Notes under the pieces: model-generated
Told to the model about the DNA's origin: nothing
Seen by the model: only the letters and a program-made list of their open reading frames with translations
Database searches by the model: none
Shown: one piece after another, positions 33,752 through 42,470 of the stretch
Numbering within the stretch: position 1 is the first letter of the stretch
How the letters are laid out: every line of letters starts with the position of its first letter
Made by a program: the position numbers and the translations under genes
Assembly: GCA_964019425.1 (NCBI GenBank)
Contig: OZ025847.1
Coordinates: 278,501-342,500 of the forward strand
Reading direction: 5' to 3'
Source of the DNA: Flectonema sp. DT1601
Taxonomy: Eukaryota; Euglenozoa; Diplonemea; Diplonemida; Diplonemidae
DNA length: 64,000 nt

Positions 33752-35188
33752 AATAACAGTTTTCTTGATGAATCTGAAGGGAAATCAAAACATTAATTTA
33801 AAAACAAAACGAAAGGAAAGGAAAGGAAAAACATTTTCCCCAAGCCGACAATACACGTCGTTAATAATTAATATGTGACTAAACTGTTTTTTTTTTAATA
33901 TGTAGATTACTGATATGAATGAGAAACATAATAACACAATAACAATAACAACAACGACAACAACCCATAACTGAATGTAAATTGACTAACCTTGACCCCG
34001 CAACAGCGATCGATAGAAGGATTCCAATGTGATTCGATGAGCTTCTGAGAAGCTTGCACTGACAGTAAAGTGAATATAGGAGCGTGAACTGTCTTCCCGT
34101 TAAAAAAGGGAATGGGGGGGGAAGTCAGATGGTTTTATTATTGTTGCTGTTATGCCCGATCTATTAGAAAATGAATTAGACAACTAAGGCAATCACAACA
34201 ACAAAACTTACCATCAGTTTCTCCTATTTCCGACACCCAGCACACAACACGATTCTCGTTGTTTTTTTTCCATTTTTACCTGAAGGACGAAGAAGAAGAA
34301 GAAGAATAAAATAAATACTAAACTTCCGGAGGACACCAAGAAGCAAAGGCCTGAAAAGAGAGGGAAAACAAAGAATCCCAAAGAAGGGAAATAAAGAACC
34401 AAATGGCATCGCCGAAGAAGGAAAACAAAGACTTGCATCCATCGTTCACCGAAGAGAGAGAGCACGGAAACGATTAAAGAAACAAACCATTGCGGGCTTG
34501 CTTCCGTGTGCATCTTCTATTTCCTTTGCGTCGGCTTCACGAGGAAGACCAAAAGAAAGCAATAAAGGGGGCAAAAAAAGAGAAAAAAGAATATAATCTG
34601 TTTTCTCTTCCAACCCGTCTCCCCTTCCTTCCCATCTTCCGACGGGACTTGTCAGTAAGAGAAAAAGGAAAGGCAGGACGGGAAAGTGAAGGGAGAGAGA
34701 GAGAAAGAGGGAGAGAGGGAGGTTGTCGACGCAGAGCAAGAGGGCAACGGTGCTGAGAAAATCACCGGCCAAGAATACCAGCCGCTCGTCTTTTTTTGTC
34801 TTGGTGTAATAAAGGCAAAGGTGAAAAACAAAATAGGTTGCGAAAAAGAAAGAAGGGAACGGAAGGGGAGAGGTCGACACCGCCAGAAGGAGCAGACTAC
34901 GCTTCCGTGACGCTAAGCGTCGGAGAAAGGGTTTCTTATTCTTCATGGCAGCGTCTTCCCCCTACAACACCTTTCCTTTCTTTCGATGTTCGGTTGTTTT
35001 GAATAGAATTAATAATTAATAATAAATAATAAAAACCAATAATAAAAGATTTGGGTTTTTTTTTATTATTTGAATTTAAAAAAAGATAAAAAAGATAAGA
35101 TAAGATAAGAAAGAAAAACAAGTGAGAATCATAAAGGACAATCCCTTTTGACTAATTTTATATTTGCGATCACGTGGGTGCTTTCTTC
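33752..35188 (-). promoter_or_regulatory. Leader of T10 and 3' flank of T11
   Basis: 1437 bp. Markers CAACGG, T7 and GACTAATT. It is the last complete leader before the array ends. Confidence 0.55.
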
Positions 35189-36988
35189 CTACTTTTGAGC
35201 AGGGTCAAGGTACCAGCAAGGCTTCGTGTACTTCAACTTCTCCTTTGGAATCCGCATGAGGTCGATCCACTCTTGCGAAACAGCTTCCTTGTTCGTCTTG
35301 TCGCACTCAATCTTTGCCAGGTAGTTTAGCAAATCCACGCTCTCGATGGCAGGCTCCAGGGCCACCTTCGACAAGCAAATCTCTCCCATCACGTGGTCGG
35401 CGAACGCGCAGCGGTTGTCCTTCTGCTCCCCCTGTTCCTTATTCTTGGCAGCAACTGCAGCCTGGGAAACAGCCGCCCTCTCCGTCGAAGCTGAAGCTGA
35501 AGCTGGGCAATTCACCGTCGCTGCTCCGCTGACGGGGCTCACCCAGTTCCACCCAGAACCTCCCAACGGAGTTCCGAGGATCCCGGCAAGGTTGTCGTCC
35601 CCGTACACGAAGTCGTTCTCGCCGTTGGCTCCCGGCATTCCAACCGTGTGATGTACGTCTCGGATGGTCCACGCAGCCGAAAACCACTGCAGCGTCGATG
35701 TTCCGTCGTACGTCATCGGCAGCACGCTGTCCAGCTGCAGAAGCGCTTCTTGGCTGGGGCTACCCGCCACTGCGTAGTGGTTGCCGTTCAGGTCCGCCTT
35801 CGCCACCTCATCGTGTCCGTGGTAGTCCTGCCACAGCGCGTACATCCTGTCGACGTTGGCGTGGTGCACCATGAAAAGTGGGTCCTCCGGCGAGTAGAAG
35901 GTCGACATCTGTCCTCCGATGGCAACGTGCGGTGCCCCGTGTGGAGACCCCTCCAGCGTCGGTCTGAATCCCACGAAGTTCGGAAAGTCCTGAATCACGG
36001 CAGCCATGGCAGCCTGTCCGGTGAATCCCCAGTTGAACGCATACGTCCTGCGGAGACACATGTTGCGAGAATCACGCCATCCGGTTCCGCTGTTGAAGTT
36101 GGCAACTCCGTCGTTCACGCAGTCAGACGAGTCGATCCCGCTCGCAGATCCGAAGGTCGACGCCGAAAACACCACACTCTGCGACTCGCTTCCGGCGTCC
36201 TTTTCCCAGTCCCAGTAAGGAACGGCGATGCAGCTGAACTCTCCTCCCAACGAACGCAGCATGTTCTCCCACCCGACGAGGTAGTATCTGTGCCACGCGA
36301 GGAACGCGCTGGTTCCGTGCGCGTACGACCCGGCTTCAAGGTGCATCTCCACCATTCGATCGAAGTCCGCCTTGCGGGTTCTGTGGAACGTTCCCACCGC
36401 GCTGATGTACAGGTCCCTCTCCGCGCACGACAGCAGCGACCACGCCTTCCTCACACGAGGGGTCGCACAGGTAGACGTCGGTGGCGATGCTGGCGGCGTC
36501 GGTGGCGATTCTGGCGCCGTCGGTAATGTTACTGTTGGTAATGTTAGCGTCGGCGTCGCCGTCGGCGGCTCCGAGCAAGTCCAGTTCAGTACGAATCCAC
36601 TCCTCCTCTCGCTGAAGTCCGAGGTCAACTGCACGAAGATCCCATCCTGGTCCACAACCGTGTCTTCCGGAATGCTCTCTCCCGAGTGCGAAAGAACTGC
36701 CGTCGATCCGATGATGCCATCGGTCACCGGGAACGCGCTCACGATGTCGAACCCGCTCTCGGTTTCGAACTCCGTCCACCGCAACACCGTCCGCTTCGAC
36801 CGGCACTTGAAGTAGAAGCACGCGTGTATGTTGTTTTTGTACTTCCGGGACCCGCTTGGGTAGTCCACCGTTCCGCTCGCTTCCCTGTACTTCTTATTCA
36901 CAGTACACTCCGTCGGGAAGGTAAATCCGCTGGATTCGGCGGGAAGCACAGCGGCAGCCGCAAGTCCGAATAGGACAGTGGACTTCAT
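35189..36988 (-). CDS. CUB-tyrosinase, copy T11 (short form, array edge)
   Basis: Complete short-form protein with all copper ligands. It is the transcriptionally upstream end of the array. Unit sequence before its ATG runs only to 37404, 416 bp, against about 1.44 kb for the other copies. The promoter-proximal leader intron is kept, but the distal intron loses its donor and the sequence further upstream is missing. Expression is therefore doubtful, or it depends on sequence in the single-copy flank. Confidence 0.94.
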   Translation of the reverse strand: MKSTVLFGLAAAAVLPAESSGFTFPTECTVNKKYREASGTVDYPSGSRKYKNNIHACFYFKCRSKRTVLRWTEFETESGFDIVSAFPVTDGIIGSTAVLSHSGESIPEDTVVDQDGIFVQLTSDFSERRSGFVLNWTCSEPPTATPTLTLPTVTLPTAPESPPTPPASPPTSTCATPRVRKAWSLLSCAERDLYISAVGTFHRTRKADFDRMVEMHLEAGSYAHGTSAFLAWHRYYLVGWENMLRSLGGEFSCIAVPYWDWEKDAGSESQSVVFSASTFGSASGIDSSDCVNDGVANFNSGTGWRDSRNMCLRRTYAFNWGFTGQAAMAAVIQDFPNFVGFRPTLEGSPHGAPHVAIGGQMSTFYSPEDPLFMVHHANVDRMYALWQDYHGHDEVAKADLNGNHYAVAGSPSQEALLQLDSVLPMTYDGTSTLQWFSAAWTIRDVHHTVGMPGANGENDFVYGDDNLAGILGTPLGGSGWNWVSPVSGAATVNCPASASASTERAAVSQAAVAAKNKEQGEQKDNRCAFADHVMGEICLSKVALEPAIESVDLLNYLAKIECDKTNKEAVSQEWIDLMRIPKEKLKYTKPCWYLDPAQK

Positions 36989-37404
36989 AATAACAGTTTT
37001 CTTGATGAATCTGAAGGGAAATCAAAACATTAATTTAAAAACAAAACGAAAGGAAAGGAAAGGAAAAACATTTTCCCCAAGCCGACAATACACGTCGTTA
37101 ATAATTAATATGTGACTAAACTGTTTTTTTTTTAATATGTAGATTACTGATATGAATGAGAAACATAATAACACAATAACAATAACAACAACGACAACAA
37201 CCCATAACTGAATGTAAATTGACTAACCTTGACCCCGCAACAGCGATCGATAGAAGGATTCCAATGTGATTCGATGAGCTTCTGAGAAGCTTGCACTGAC
37301 AGTAAAGTGAATATAGGAGCGTGAACTGTCTTCCCGTTAAAAAAGGGAATGGGGGGGGAAGTCAGATGGTTTTATTATTGTTGCTGTTATGCCCGATCTA
37401 TTAG
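36989..37404 (-). promoter_or_regulatory. Truncated leader of T11
   Basis: Only the 416 bases nearest the ATG match the array unit. The proximal leader intron (37011-37227) is whole. The distal intron keeps its acceptor (37282) but its donor would lie past the junction. About 1 kb of upstream unit sequence is absent. Confidence 0.75.
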
Positions 37405-37420
37405 TTAGTTAGTTAGTTAG
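37401..37420 (+). repeat. (TTAG)5 at the array edge
   Basis: Five TTAG tetramers begin exactly where unit sequence (ending ATTAG) stops. They may mark the recombination joint that set the edge of the array. Confidence 0.85.
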
Positions 37421-37821
37421 CGAGTCCGACATACAATCGAGCACCGGTTAGCTAGACACGACAGGGTGGAACGGTTAACCACCTGTGAGTCCCCAATACT
37501 ACGACATTATGTCAAACCTAATCCCTGAGAGGATCACTTTTTTAGCTCCAGCGAGGAATTCTAATGTTCGAGAGACCCGAATTCCTCAATGCTTCGGCCT
37601 TGACCGGTTCGCTAGCAAATTAACAGAGTTTGGGGAGGGGAAAGGAAGTTGATAATGATAATGATAAAACGAAGAAAACAAAATAAAATAAAATAAAATA
37701 AAATAAATCAATAAATAAACAAAATAAAGGAAGGGGATAGAGAATTCAGATCTGTTGAATAATAGTAATCCTGGATGATATTGACTGCTACTGATGTTGA
37801 TTAAAGTGAATACTACCAAAG
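37421..37821. other. Single-copy flank of the array, no gene seen
   Basis: This stretch is not repeated elsewhere in the window as far as I can see. It holds a 9 bp perfect inverted repeat (GAGGAATTC at 37553-37561 and GAATTCCTC at 37579-37587), a GATAAT microsatellite near 37653 and an AAAAT microsatellite at about 37679-37706. Nothing protein-like was recognised. Confidence 0.6.
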
Positions 37822-38268
37822 TCACATGCCAAGGGATATATCGATATAGGACCTAGTAGGAGGTCCACGGACCCTGTGGTCAAACCATTTGGGATCAATT
37901 CTTTTGTAGTCGGCGTAGTGGATCTTATTCAAAAGATCTGTGAATTGCGTTCCCACGATACCGAGGTAGCAATACAGTTCCACTGTCCATAGATGTTCAT
38001 GTATCTCCTTGATATCGGTGCAGTCGTATGCTTGCGTGATGGCCTGCATGACTTCGGTCGTGTCATTCGGGGATAACTTTGGAAGTTTGGAATACCTGTT
38101 GAGGTGCCACAGTAGTTTCTGTCTTGGTATGGCTACACGTAGCGGGAAACTCATTAAGTAGATGTTCAACTCCTTCAGCATGGCGGCCAAAAATGGTTGG
38201 TTGTCGGTTTCGAAGAAGGTATGATGATGCTGGCCTACATTTTCCGTATTATCTATCGGAAGAATCCG
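37822..38268 (-). pseudogene. Unrecognised coding fragment, 5' end cut by repeat block A
   Basis: The minus-strand frame is open from 38268 to the stop at 37822-37824, about 148 codons, with normal composition and none of the low complexity of its surroundings. Visible text includes TFFETDNQPFLAAMLKELN and HEHLWTVELYCYLGIVGTQF. An internal ATG at about 38179-38181 could start a 119-residue product, but the frame runs upstream of it with protein-like sequence until it meets the repeat head at about 38268. It therefore reads as the 3' part of a gene, or last exon, cut by repeat block A. I do not recognise the family. Signs for coding: length, even amino-acid use and no antisense explanation. 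Confidence 0.5.
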
Positions 38269-38520
38269 TCAGATCATAACGTTAATCAGATTAATTGTCA
38301 ACTGTTAATTGTAAATGGTCTAAACCCCAATCCAAGTTCCCAAGGCTTGGCATAGATTTGAGTGACGCCTTACTGGCCTCCTCATCCTCTATGAGTGGTG
38401 AGGGGGCCAGCAATGGTTTTTTTTTTTTTTTCTCTTATCTCTTTTTTTCTTTTTCTTTTACTCTAATATGAAATATTTTTGAACAAAATGTGATTATTAA
38501 TTTAAAAAAAAAAAAAAAAA
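38266..38520 (+). repeat. Head module of repeat block A
   Basis: About 255 bp, repeated with few changes at 50234-50490 and 54406-54655. Begins near GTCAGATCATAACGTTAATC. It contains a long imperfect hairpin, arms CTGGCC-CCTC and GAGG-GGCCAG around the CCTCATCCTCTATGAG segment, then T-runs and A-runs. In copies 50182 and 54343 the homology starts further left at AGCTTATTTATTATT; here the first part is lost. Confidence 0.85.
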
Positions 38521-38571
38521 AGGGAAAACCTCTAATTCAACAAAAATAGTTTGCGAAATCGCCAACTCCCT

Positions 38572-38650
38572 ACAAAAAAAAGTTGTCCACCAGGACTCGA
38601 ACTTGACCCAAAAATTTGGCTTGCGGCGGGTTTTTTGTTTTTTAGCCTAC
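38572..38650 (-). pseudogene. tRNA-like sequence with B box and T-run
   Basis: On the minus strand a B-box-like AGTTCGAGTCC (38592-38603) is followed by CTGGTGGAC and a run of T, as in a Pol III gene end. Upstream, CCGCTTGGTAGGC could be a D-arm remnant. The acceptor stem does not pair and the anticodon arm is disrupted by A-rich sequence, so this is a tRNA relic or SINE-type promoter, not a working tRNA. Confidence 0.4.
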
Positions 38651-38672
38651 CAAGCGGGAAGAGTGCAAGGGT

Positions 38673-38709
38673 GGCTTGCGTCCGCCAAATTCTTGGCGGG
38701 ACGCAAGCC
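38673..38709. repeat. Strong hairpin inside the TIR element
   Basis: Arms GGCTTGCGTC and GACGCAAGCC extend inward through GCCAA and TTGGC with a short loop and a single bulge. It is the most stable foldback of the element and lies between the tRNA-like unit and the 28S segment. Confidence 0.8.
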
Positions 38710-38773
38710 CCCCCAACCCCTAATAAAAGCCCGCCTGTTCCGTACAAAGTCCAACTTGAAAAAACAAATTTGC

Positions 38774-38778
38774 AACTG

Positions 38779-38810
<32 letters not shown>

Positions 38811-39150
38811 TTCTAATCAAAGACGCGCATGAATGGACTAATGAGATTCCTTCTGTCCCTACCTACTATCTGGCGAACAGCAGTCAAGGGAACGGACTTG
38901 AAACTGTCAGCGGGGAAAGAAGACCCTGTTGAGTTTGACTCTAGTCGGGTGTAGTTATAGGTGGGAGGTTTACCAACAATGAAATACCACTACTCTTATC
39001 GTCGCTTTACTTATCCAATGATGGGGGAACGGCAGCTGCCTCTTCGGAGGTTAGGGTTTCGGACTCGTAGCTTTTCCGATTCCAGCGACAAACGGGCTTC
39101 GGCTCGACCCCTCGTTTGGAGACACCAGTCAGGTGAGTTTGGCTGGGAGG
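38774..39150 (+). rRNA. Partial 28S (LSU) rRNA fragment, captured, not functional
   Basis: The sequence contains hallmark conserved 28S stretches in order: GACTCTCTTAAGGTAGCC (38781), AAATGCCTCGTC, GACGCGCATGAATGGA, CTGTCCCTACCTACTATC, AAGGGAACGG, CAGCGGGGAAAGAAGACC, GTTGAGTTTGACTCTAGTC, GTGGGAGG, ATGAAATACCACTACTCT and finally GTCAGGTGAGTTTGGCTGGG (about 39128-39148). This is part of the peptidyl-transferase-side domain IV/V region and includes the site used by R1/R2 elements and the homing enzyme I-PpoI. It covers only about 380 bases of a gene usually over 3 kb, and after 39150 similarity fades. It is a rearranged copy inside a mobile element. Confidence 0.92.
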
Positions 39151-39451
39151 AGGGCCACATTGACGGCTTCTAAGTCACGAAACCTACATCAATGATGAGG
39201 ATCGTTAAGCCACATTTCTAAAGGCTTTTACTAACGTGAGAATTTCTGTTGTCGATGGTTCGAATATGCCTGACAAAAATTACCTAATTTGGAACTTGAA
39301 GTCTGGTGAATTTTGGTTGGAGGTCTTAGTCTCACTGGTGAACTGCACAGTAACATTTTAAAGTGATCGATCACACGGGAGGAGTAGGTGATCAATCCGC
39401 CCTTCGACTATGTTTTGGTCACATTTTCCGTCATTACGAAAAAGAGAAAAA

Positions 39452-39527
39452 AGGATGTCACGGGGTTCGAACCCGAGACCTCCGGGTCATGATTCGGCGG
39501 TCATAACCAGTAGACCACCGGAGCTCA
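39452..39527 (-). pseudogene. tRNA-like sequence with A and B boxes
   Basis: Minus strand: A box TGGTCTACTGG (39508-39518) and perfect B box GGTTCGAACCC (39463-39473). The 5' half (GGTGGTCTACTGGTTA) closely resembles a eukaryotic tRNA-Glu or tRNA-Asp. The T-arm pairs well. The acceptor ends do not pair (GCTCCGG with GACATCC) and the anticodon stem is poor. So it would be a tRNA-derived Pol III promoter relic rather than a tRNA gene. It points away from the right end of the element, into the 28S segment. Confidence 0.6.
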
Positions 39528-39639
39528 GAAAATTCTGAAAATTCTCCCGTCATGTTGGGTTGTTTCGAGCGGTTAAAATTTTTGTGATGAGTTGGCGATT
39601 TCGCAAACTATTTTTGTGGAATTAGGGGTTTTCCCAAAA

Positions 39640-40260
39640 AAAAATAATGTAAATGAATAATAAAAAAAAAAAAAAAAACATGCCTTGGGAATACAACCAA
39701 AGCCCCAATTAATCGGTCCTTTCTTTTTTCCTTCTTGTCAAGTGATCGCTCCACTCGTCGATCATCAAAACCGATTGTATTTATATCTGTTCTTTTCTCA
39801 ACGATCGGCTATACCGATCATTTTTTTTTTAAAATAATTGTTTTCTTCTTCTCGACGATCAGATCCAATTGATCGACCTTTTTTTTTTTTTTTTTCCTTT
39901 ATTCCTTCCATCCCTCCCGCTCCCCTTATTTTAATAAAAACAAGATCAGCTCAGCTTGATCGTTAATCTTTTTTTTTTTTTTTTTAAATTTAAACTGATT
40001 GTATTTATATCTGGTTATTTTTTCTCAACGATCGGCTATGCCGATCGACCTTTAAAATAATTATCTTCTTCTTCTCGACGATCAGATCCAATTGATCGAC
40101 CTTTTCTTTTTTTTTTCCTTTATTCCTCCCATCCCTCCCGCTCCCCTTATTTTAATAAAAACAAGATCAGCTCAGCTTGATCGTTATTTATTTATTTTTT
40201 TTTTTTTTTTTTGTTGGTCCTAGTCAAGACCTTAAACTGACTAATCGGTCTTAACTTTAA
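39640..40260 (+). repeat. Block A: GATC-armed hairpin series
   Basis: Successive short hairpins, each followed by T-runs: GATCGG-CTATA-CCGATC type, CGATCA-GATCCAAT-TGATCG type, and GATCAGCTCAGCTTGATC. The series is present twice in tandem here (39780-39970 and 40005-40185) and again in block B. It ends with GGTCCTAGTCAAGACC. No coding potential. Confidence 0.8.
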
Positions 40261-40464
40261 CTAAGTGAATGAACCCTTCCCGTTTTCCTTTTCCCTTTAT
40301 TACTCTCTATCTGGTCTGTTATGTCATAAATCTCATTTAATTTTATCATTCATTTTAATTTTCACTGTTTCCCATCTACATTTTATTTTCAAATAGTTCC
40401 GGTCTGTCTTTAATGTTAAATAAAACTGATCATGTTAACTCAATATTTTTTTTTTTTTTTATGT

Positions 40465-40572
40465 GCAAGAGATACCAACACGCAAGAGATACCAACGCAC
40501 ATACGAGATACCAGCACTTCCGAGATACCGACACACAAGAGATACCAAGACACTTAAGATACCAGCAAAGAC
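40465..40572 (+). repeat. GAGATACC minisatellite, block A copy
   Basis: Six irregular units of 16-20 bp, core GAGATACCAACAC. Further copies: 52182-52287 (inverted), 55748-55848 and 59393-59493. Confidence 0.85.
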
Positions 40573-40867
40573 AATGAGAGGTAGAATGAACTCTCCTCCT
40601 TGTGTCCGATCCTGATTATTTTTTGTTGAATTGGTAGTGTTACCTCAGTTTGCTACTCTCGTATCTGTGTTGTGTTAACTCATGTAAGTGATCTTAACTC
40701 CTGGTAAAAAAAAAAAAAAAAAAAAAAAAGAAATTAAAAAAGAAGAATTTTCGAACGAAGTTATAACAACCCCTGCCACCCATTATGATCAATTCCGCTT
40801 GTTTTTTTTTTTTTTTTTTTTTCTTTTCTAATATAAAAAAAAAAAAATTAAAAATTATAAAAGATGA

Positions 40868-41892
40868 AACAATGTTATCATTGTTTTTTTTATCGATCGA
40901 CTATGTCAATTACTTCCAGTTTTCCGTCCTGGTCAAGACGCTAAACTGATTGTTTTTTTTTTTAAAAAATTAATAAAAAGAATATAAAAAAAAAAAAAAG
41001 AATAAACAATGTTATCATTGTTTTTTTTTTTATCGATCGACTATGTCGATCACTTTCTATTTTCCGTCCTGGTCAAGACGCTAAACTGATTGTTTTTTTT
41101 TTTAATAAATAAAAAGAAATAAAAAAAAAAAAAAAAGAATAAACAATGTTATCATTGTTTTTTTATCGTTCGACTTTGTTGACTAATTTCTATTTTCCGT
41201 TTTTTTTCTTTTTAAAAAATAAATAAAAAGAATTTAAAAAAAATAAAAAAGAATAAACAATGTTATCATTGTTTTTTTTTATCGATCGACTATGTCGATT
41301 ACTTTCTATTTTCCGTCCTGGTCAAGACGCTAAACTGATTGTTTTTTTTTTCCCAAAATTAATAAAAAAGAATAGAAAAAAAAAAAAAAATAAAAAAATA
41401 GAATAAACAATGTTATCATTGTTTTTTTTTATCGTTCGACTTTGTCGACTATTTTCTATTTTCCATTTTTTTCTTTAAAAAATAAATAAAAAGAATTTAA
41501 AAAAAAAAAAAAAAAAAAAAAAGAATAAACAATATTATCATTGTTTTTTTTTTATCGATCGACTATGTCGATCACTTTCTATTTTCCGTCCTGGTCAAGA
41601 CGCTAAACTGATTGTTTTTTTTTTCAAAATTAATAAAAAAGAATATTAAAAAAATACAAAAAAAAGAATAAACAATGTTATCATTGTTTTTTTTTATCGT
41701 TCGACTTTGTCGACTAATTTCTATTTTCCGTTTTTTTTCTTTAAAAATTAATAAAAAGAATTTAAAATAAAAAAAAAAAGAATAAACAATGTTATCATTG
41801 TTTTCTTATCGATCGACTATGTCGATTACTTTCTATTTTCCGTCCTGGTCAAGACGCTAAATTGATTGTTTTTTCTTTAAAATAAGTAAAAG

Positions 41893-41925
<33 letters not shown>

Positions 41926-42030
41926 ATAAACAATGTTATCATTGTTTTTTTTTCTATCGATCGACTATGTCGATTAATTTCTATTTTCCGTCCTGATCGA
42001 GACGCTAAACTGATTGTTTCCTTTTTTTAA
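40868..42030 (+). repeat. Multi-hairpin satellite array, block A (9 units)
   Basis: Units of about 110-150 bp, each with up to three foldbacks in fixed order: AACAATG-TTAT-CATTGTT; TCGATCGAC-TAT-GTCGAT or the variant TCGTTCGAC-TTT-GTCGAC; and CGTC-CTGGTCAA-GACG. Then CTAAACTGATTG and a T-run, followed by an A-rich spacer. Long units (type 1) alternate with short ones lacking the third hairpin (type 2), giving a dimeric higher-order repeat. Confidence 0.9.
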
Positions 42031-42246
42031 ATAATAAATAAGAAAAAAAAAAAAAAAAAAAAAAAAGAGCATCTCCCTGCTATCCCTCATATCCCCACAA
42101 TAATATTATACCTTTTCATTTTTTCTTTCCTTTTCTGGTCTTTTTTTTTCTTTTTTTTCATTTTTCATACAACGTTTTATATTTATATATGTATTTTTTT
42201 TTTTTTTTTTTCATGTTTGATTATTTCCTCTTCATTTTTTTTTTTC

Positions 42247-42279
<33 letters not shown>

Positions 42280-42470
42280 TCTCTGCCTCTCTCTTAATTC
42301 TGTTCGTTTCTTTGAAACGAAAATTCATTTGAATATTATTCCTTGGTCAGCAACCATCATTGTCGCCCTTTGGGCCTGTTAAAAAAATAAAAATAAAAAG
42401 AAAGTTTACATCGGGAATAGGGCAGGAGCCAAAAGCTCCCAGTCCGTTACTTCCCACTTTATCGAAATTC
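42031..42470 (+). repeat. Block A tail module and terminus
   Basis: Unique-type tail shared with all copies: GCATCTCCCTGCTATCC, then T-rich sequence, then TCAGCAACCATCATTGTCGC, then the GGAGC-CAAAA-GCTCC hairpin (42425-42439), ending at ...TATCGAAATTC (42470). The sequence after this point differs in every copy, so 42470 is a true repeat end. Confidence 0.85.

Larger units (their letters stand above)
1..37404 (-). repeat. Tandem array of 3.24-3.25 kb tyrosinase gene units
   Basis: Gene start codons lie 3250, 3237, 3249, 3250, 3237, 3249, 3237, 3237, 3249, 3237 and 3237 bp apart. Each unit has one minus-strand tyrosinase gene and a spacer of about 1.44 kb. The unit lengths are explained by a 12 bp indel inside the gene (five or three GAAGCT hexamers) and a 1 bp T-run change in the spacer; otherwise only a few single-base differences were seen by eye. 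The array is open at the left edge and ends at 37404, where unit sequence gives way to TTAG repeats and single-copy DNA. Such identity, including non-coding spacer, points to recent unequal exchange or gene conversion. Real copy number may be higher, since the left end is not reached. Confidence 0.97.
38522..39635. mobile_element. 1.1 kb non-autonomous TIR element carrying 28S rRNA and tRNA-like DNA
   Basis: Terminal inverted repeats of 47 bp lie at 38522-38568 and 39589-39635, starting GGGAAAACC, with two mismatches. The element sits inside an A-run of repeat block A; the same A-run is uninterrupted in the copies at about 50475 and 54650, which act as empty sites and confirm both ends. A target duplication cannot be read within the A-run. 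No transposase is encoded. Inside are a tRNA-like unit (38572-38650), a 15-17 bp-armed hairpin (38673-38709), a piece of 28S rRNA (38774-39150) and a second tRNA-like unit (39452-39527). The superfamily is not identified. Confidence 0.85.

Noticed and set aside
38774-39150. Functional rRNA gene
   Set aside because: Only about 380 bases of 28S are present, in a TIR-bounded insertion, with no 18S, 5.8S or further 28S around.
39452-39527. Functional tRNA gene
   Set aside because: Acceptor arms do not pair and the anticodon stem is poor, despite good A and B boxes.
40465-40572. Possible CRISPR array (regular GAGATACC repeats)
   Set aside because: The repeat is too short, spacers are only about 8-12 bp and themselves similar, and the DNA is eukaryotic.
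40868-42030. Series of bacterial-type terminators (hairpin followed by T-run)
   Set aside because: Host is eukaryotic, no operons are present, and the units form a satellite.
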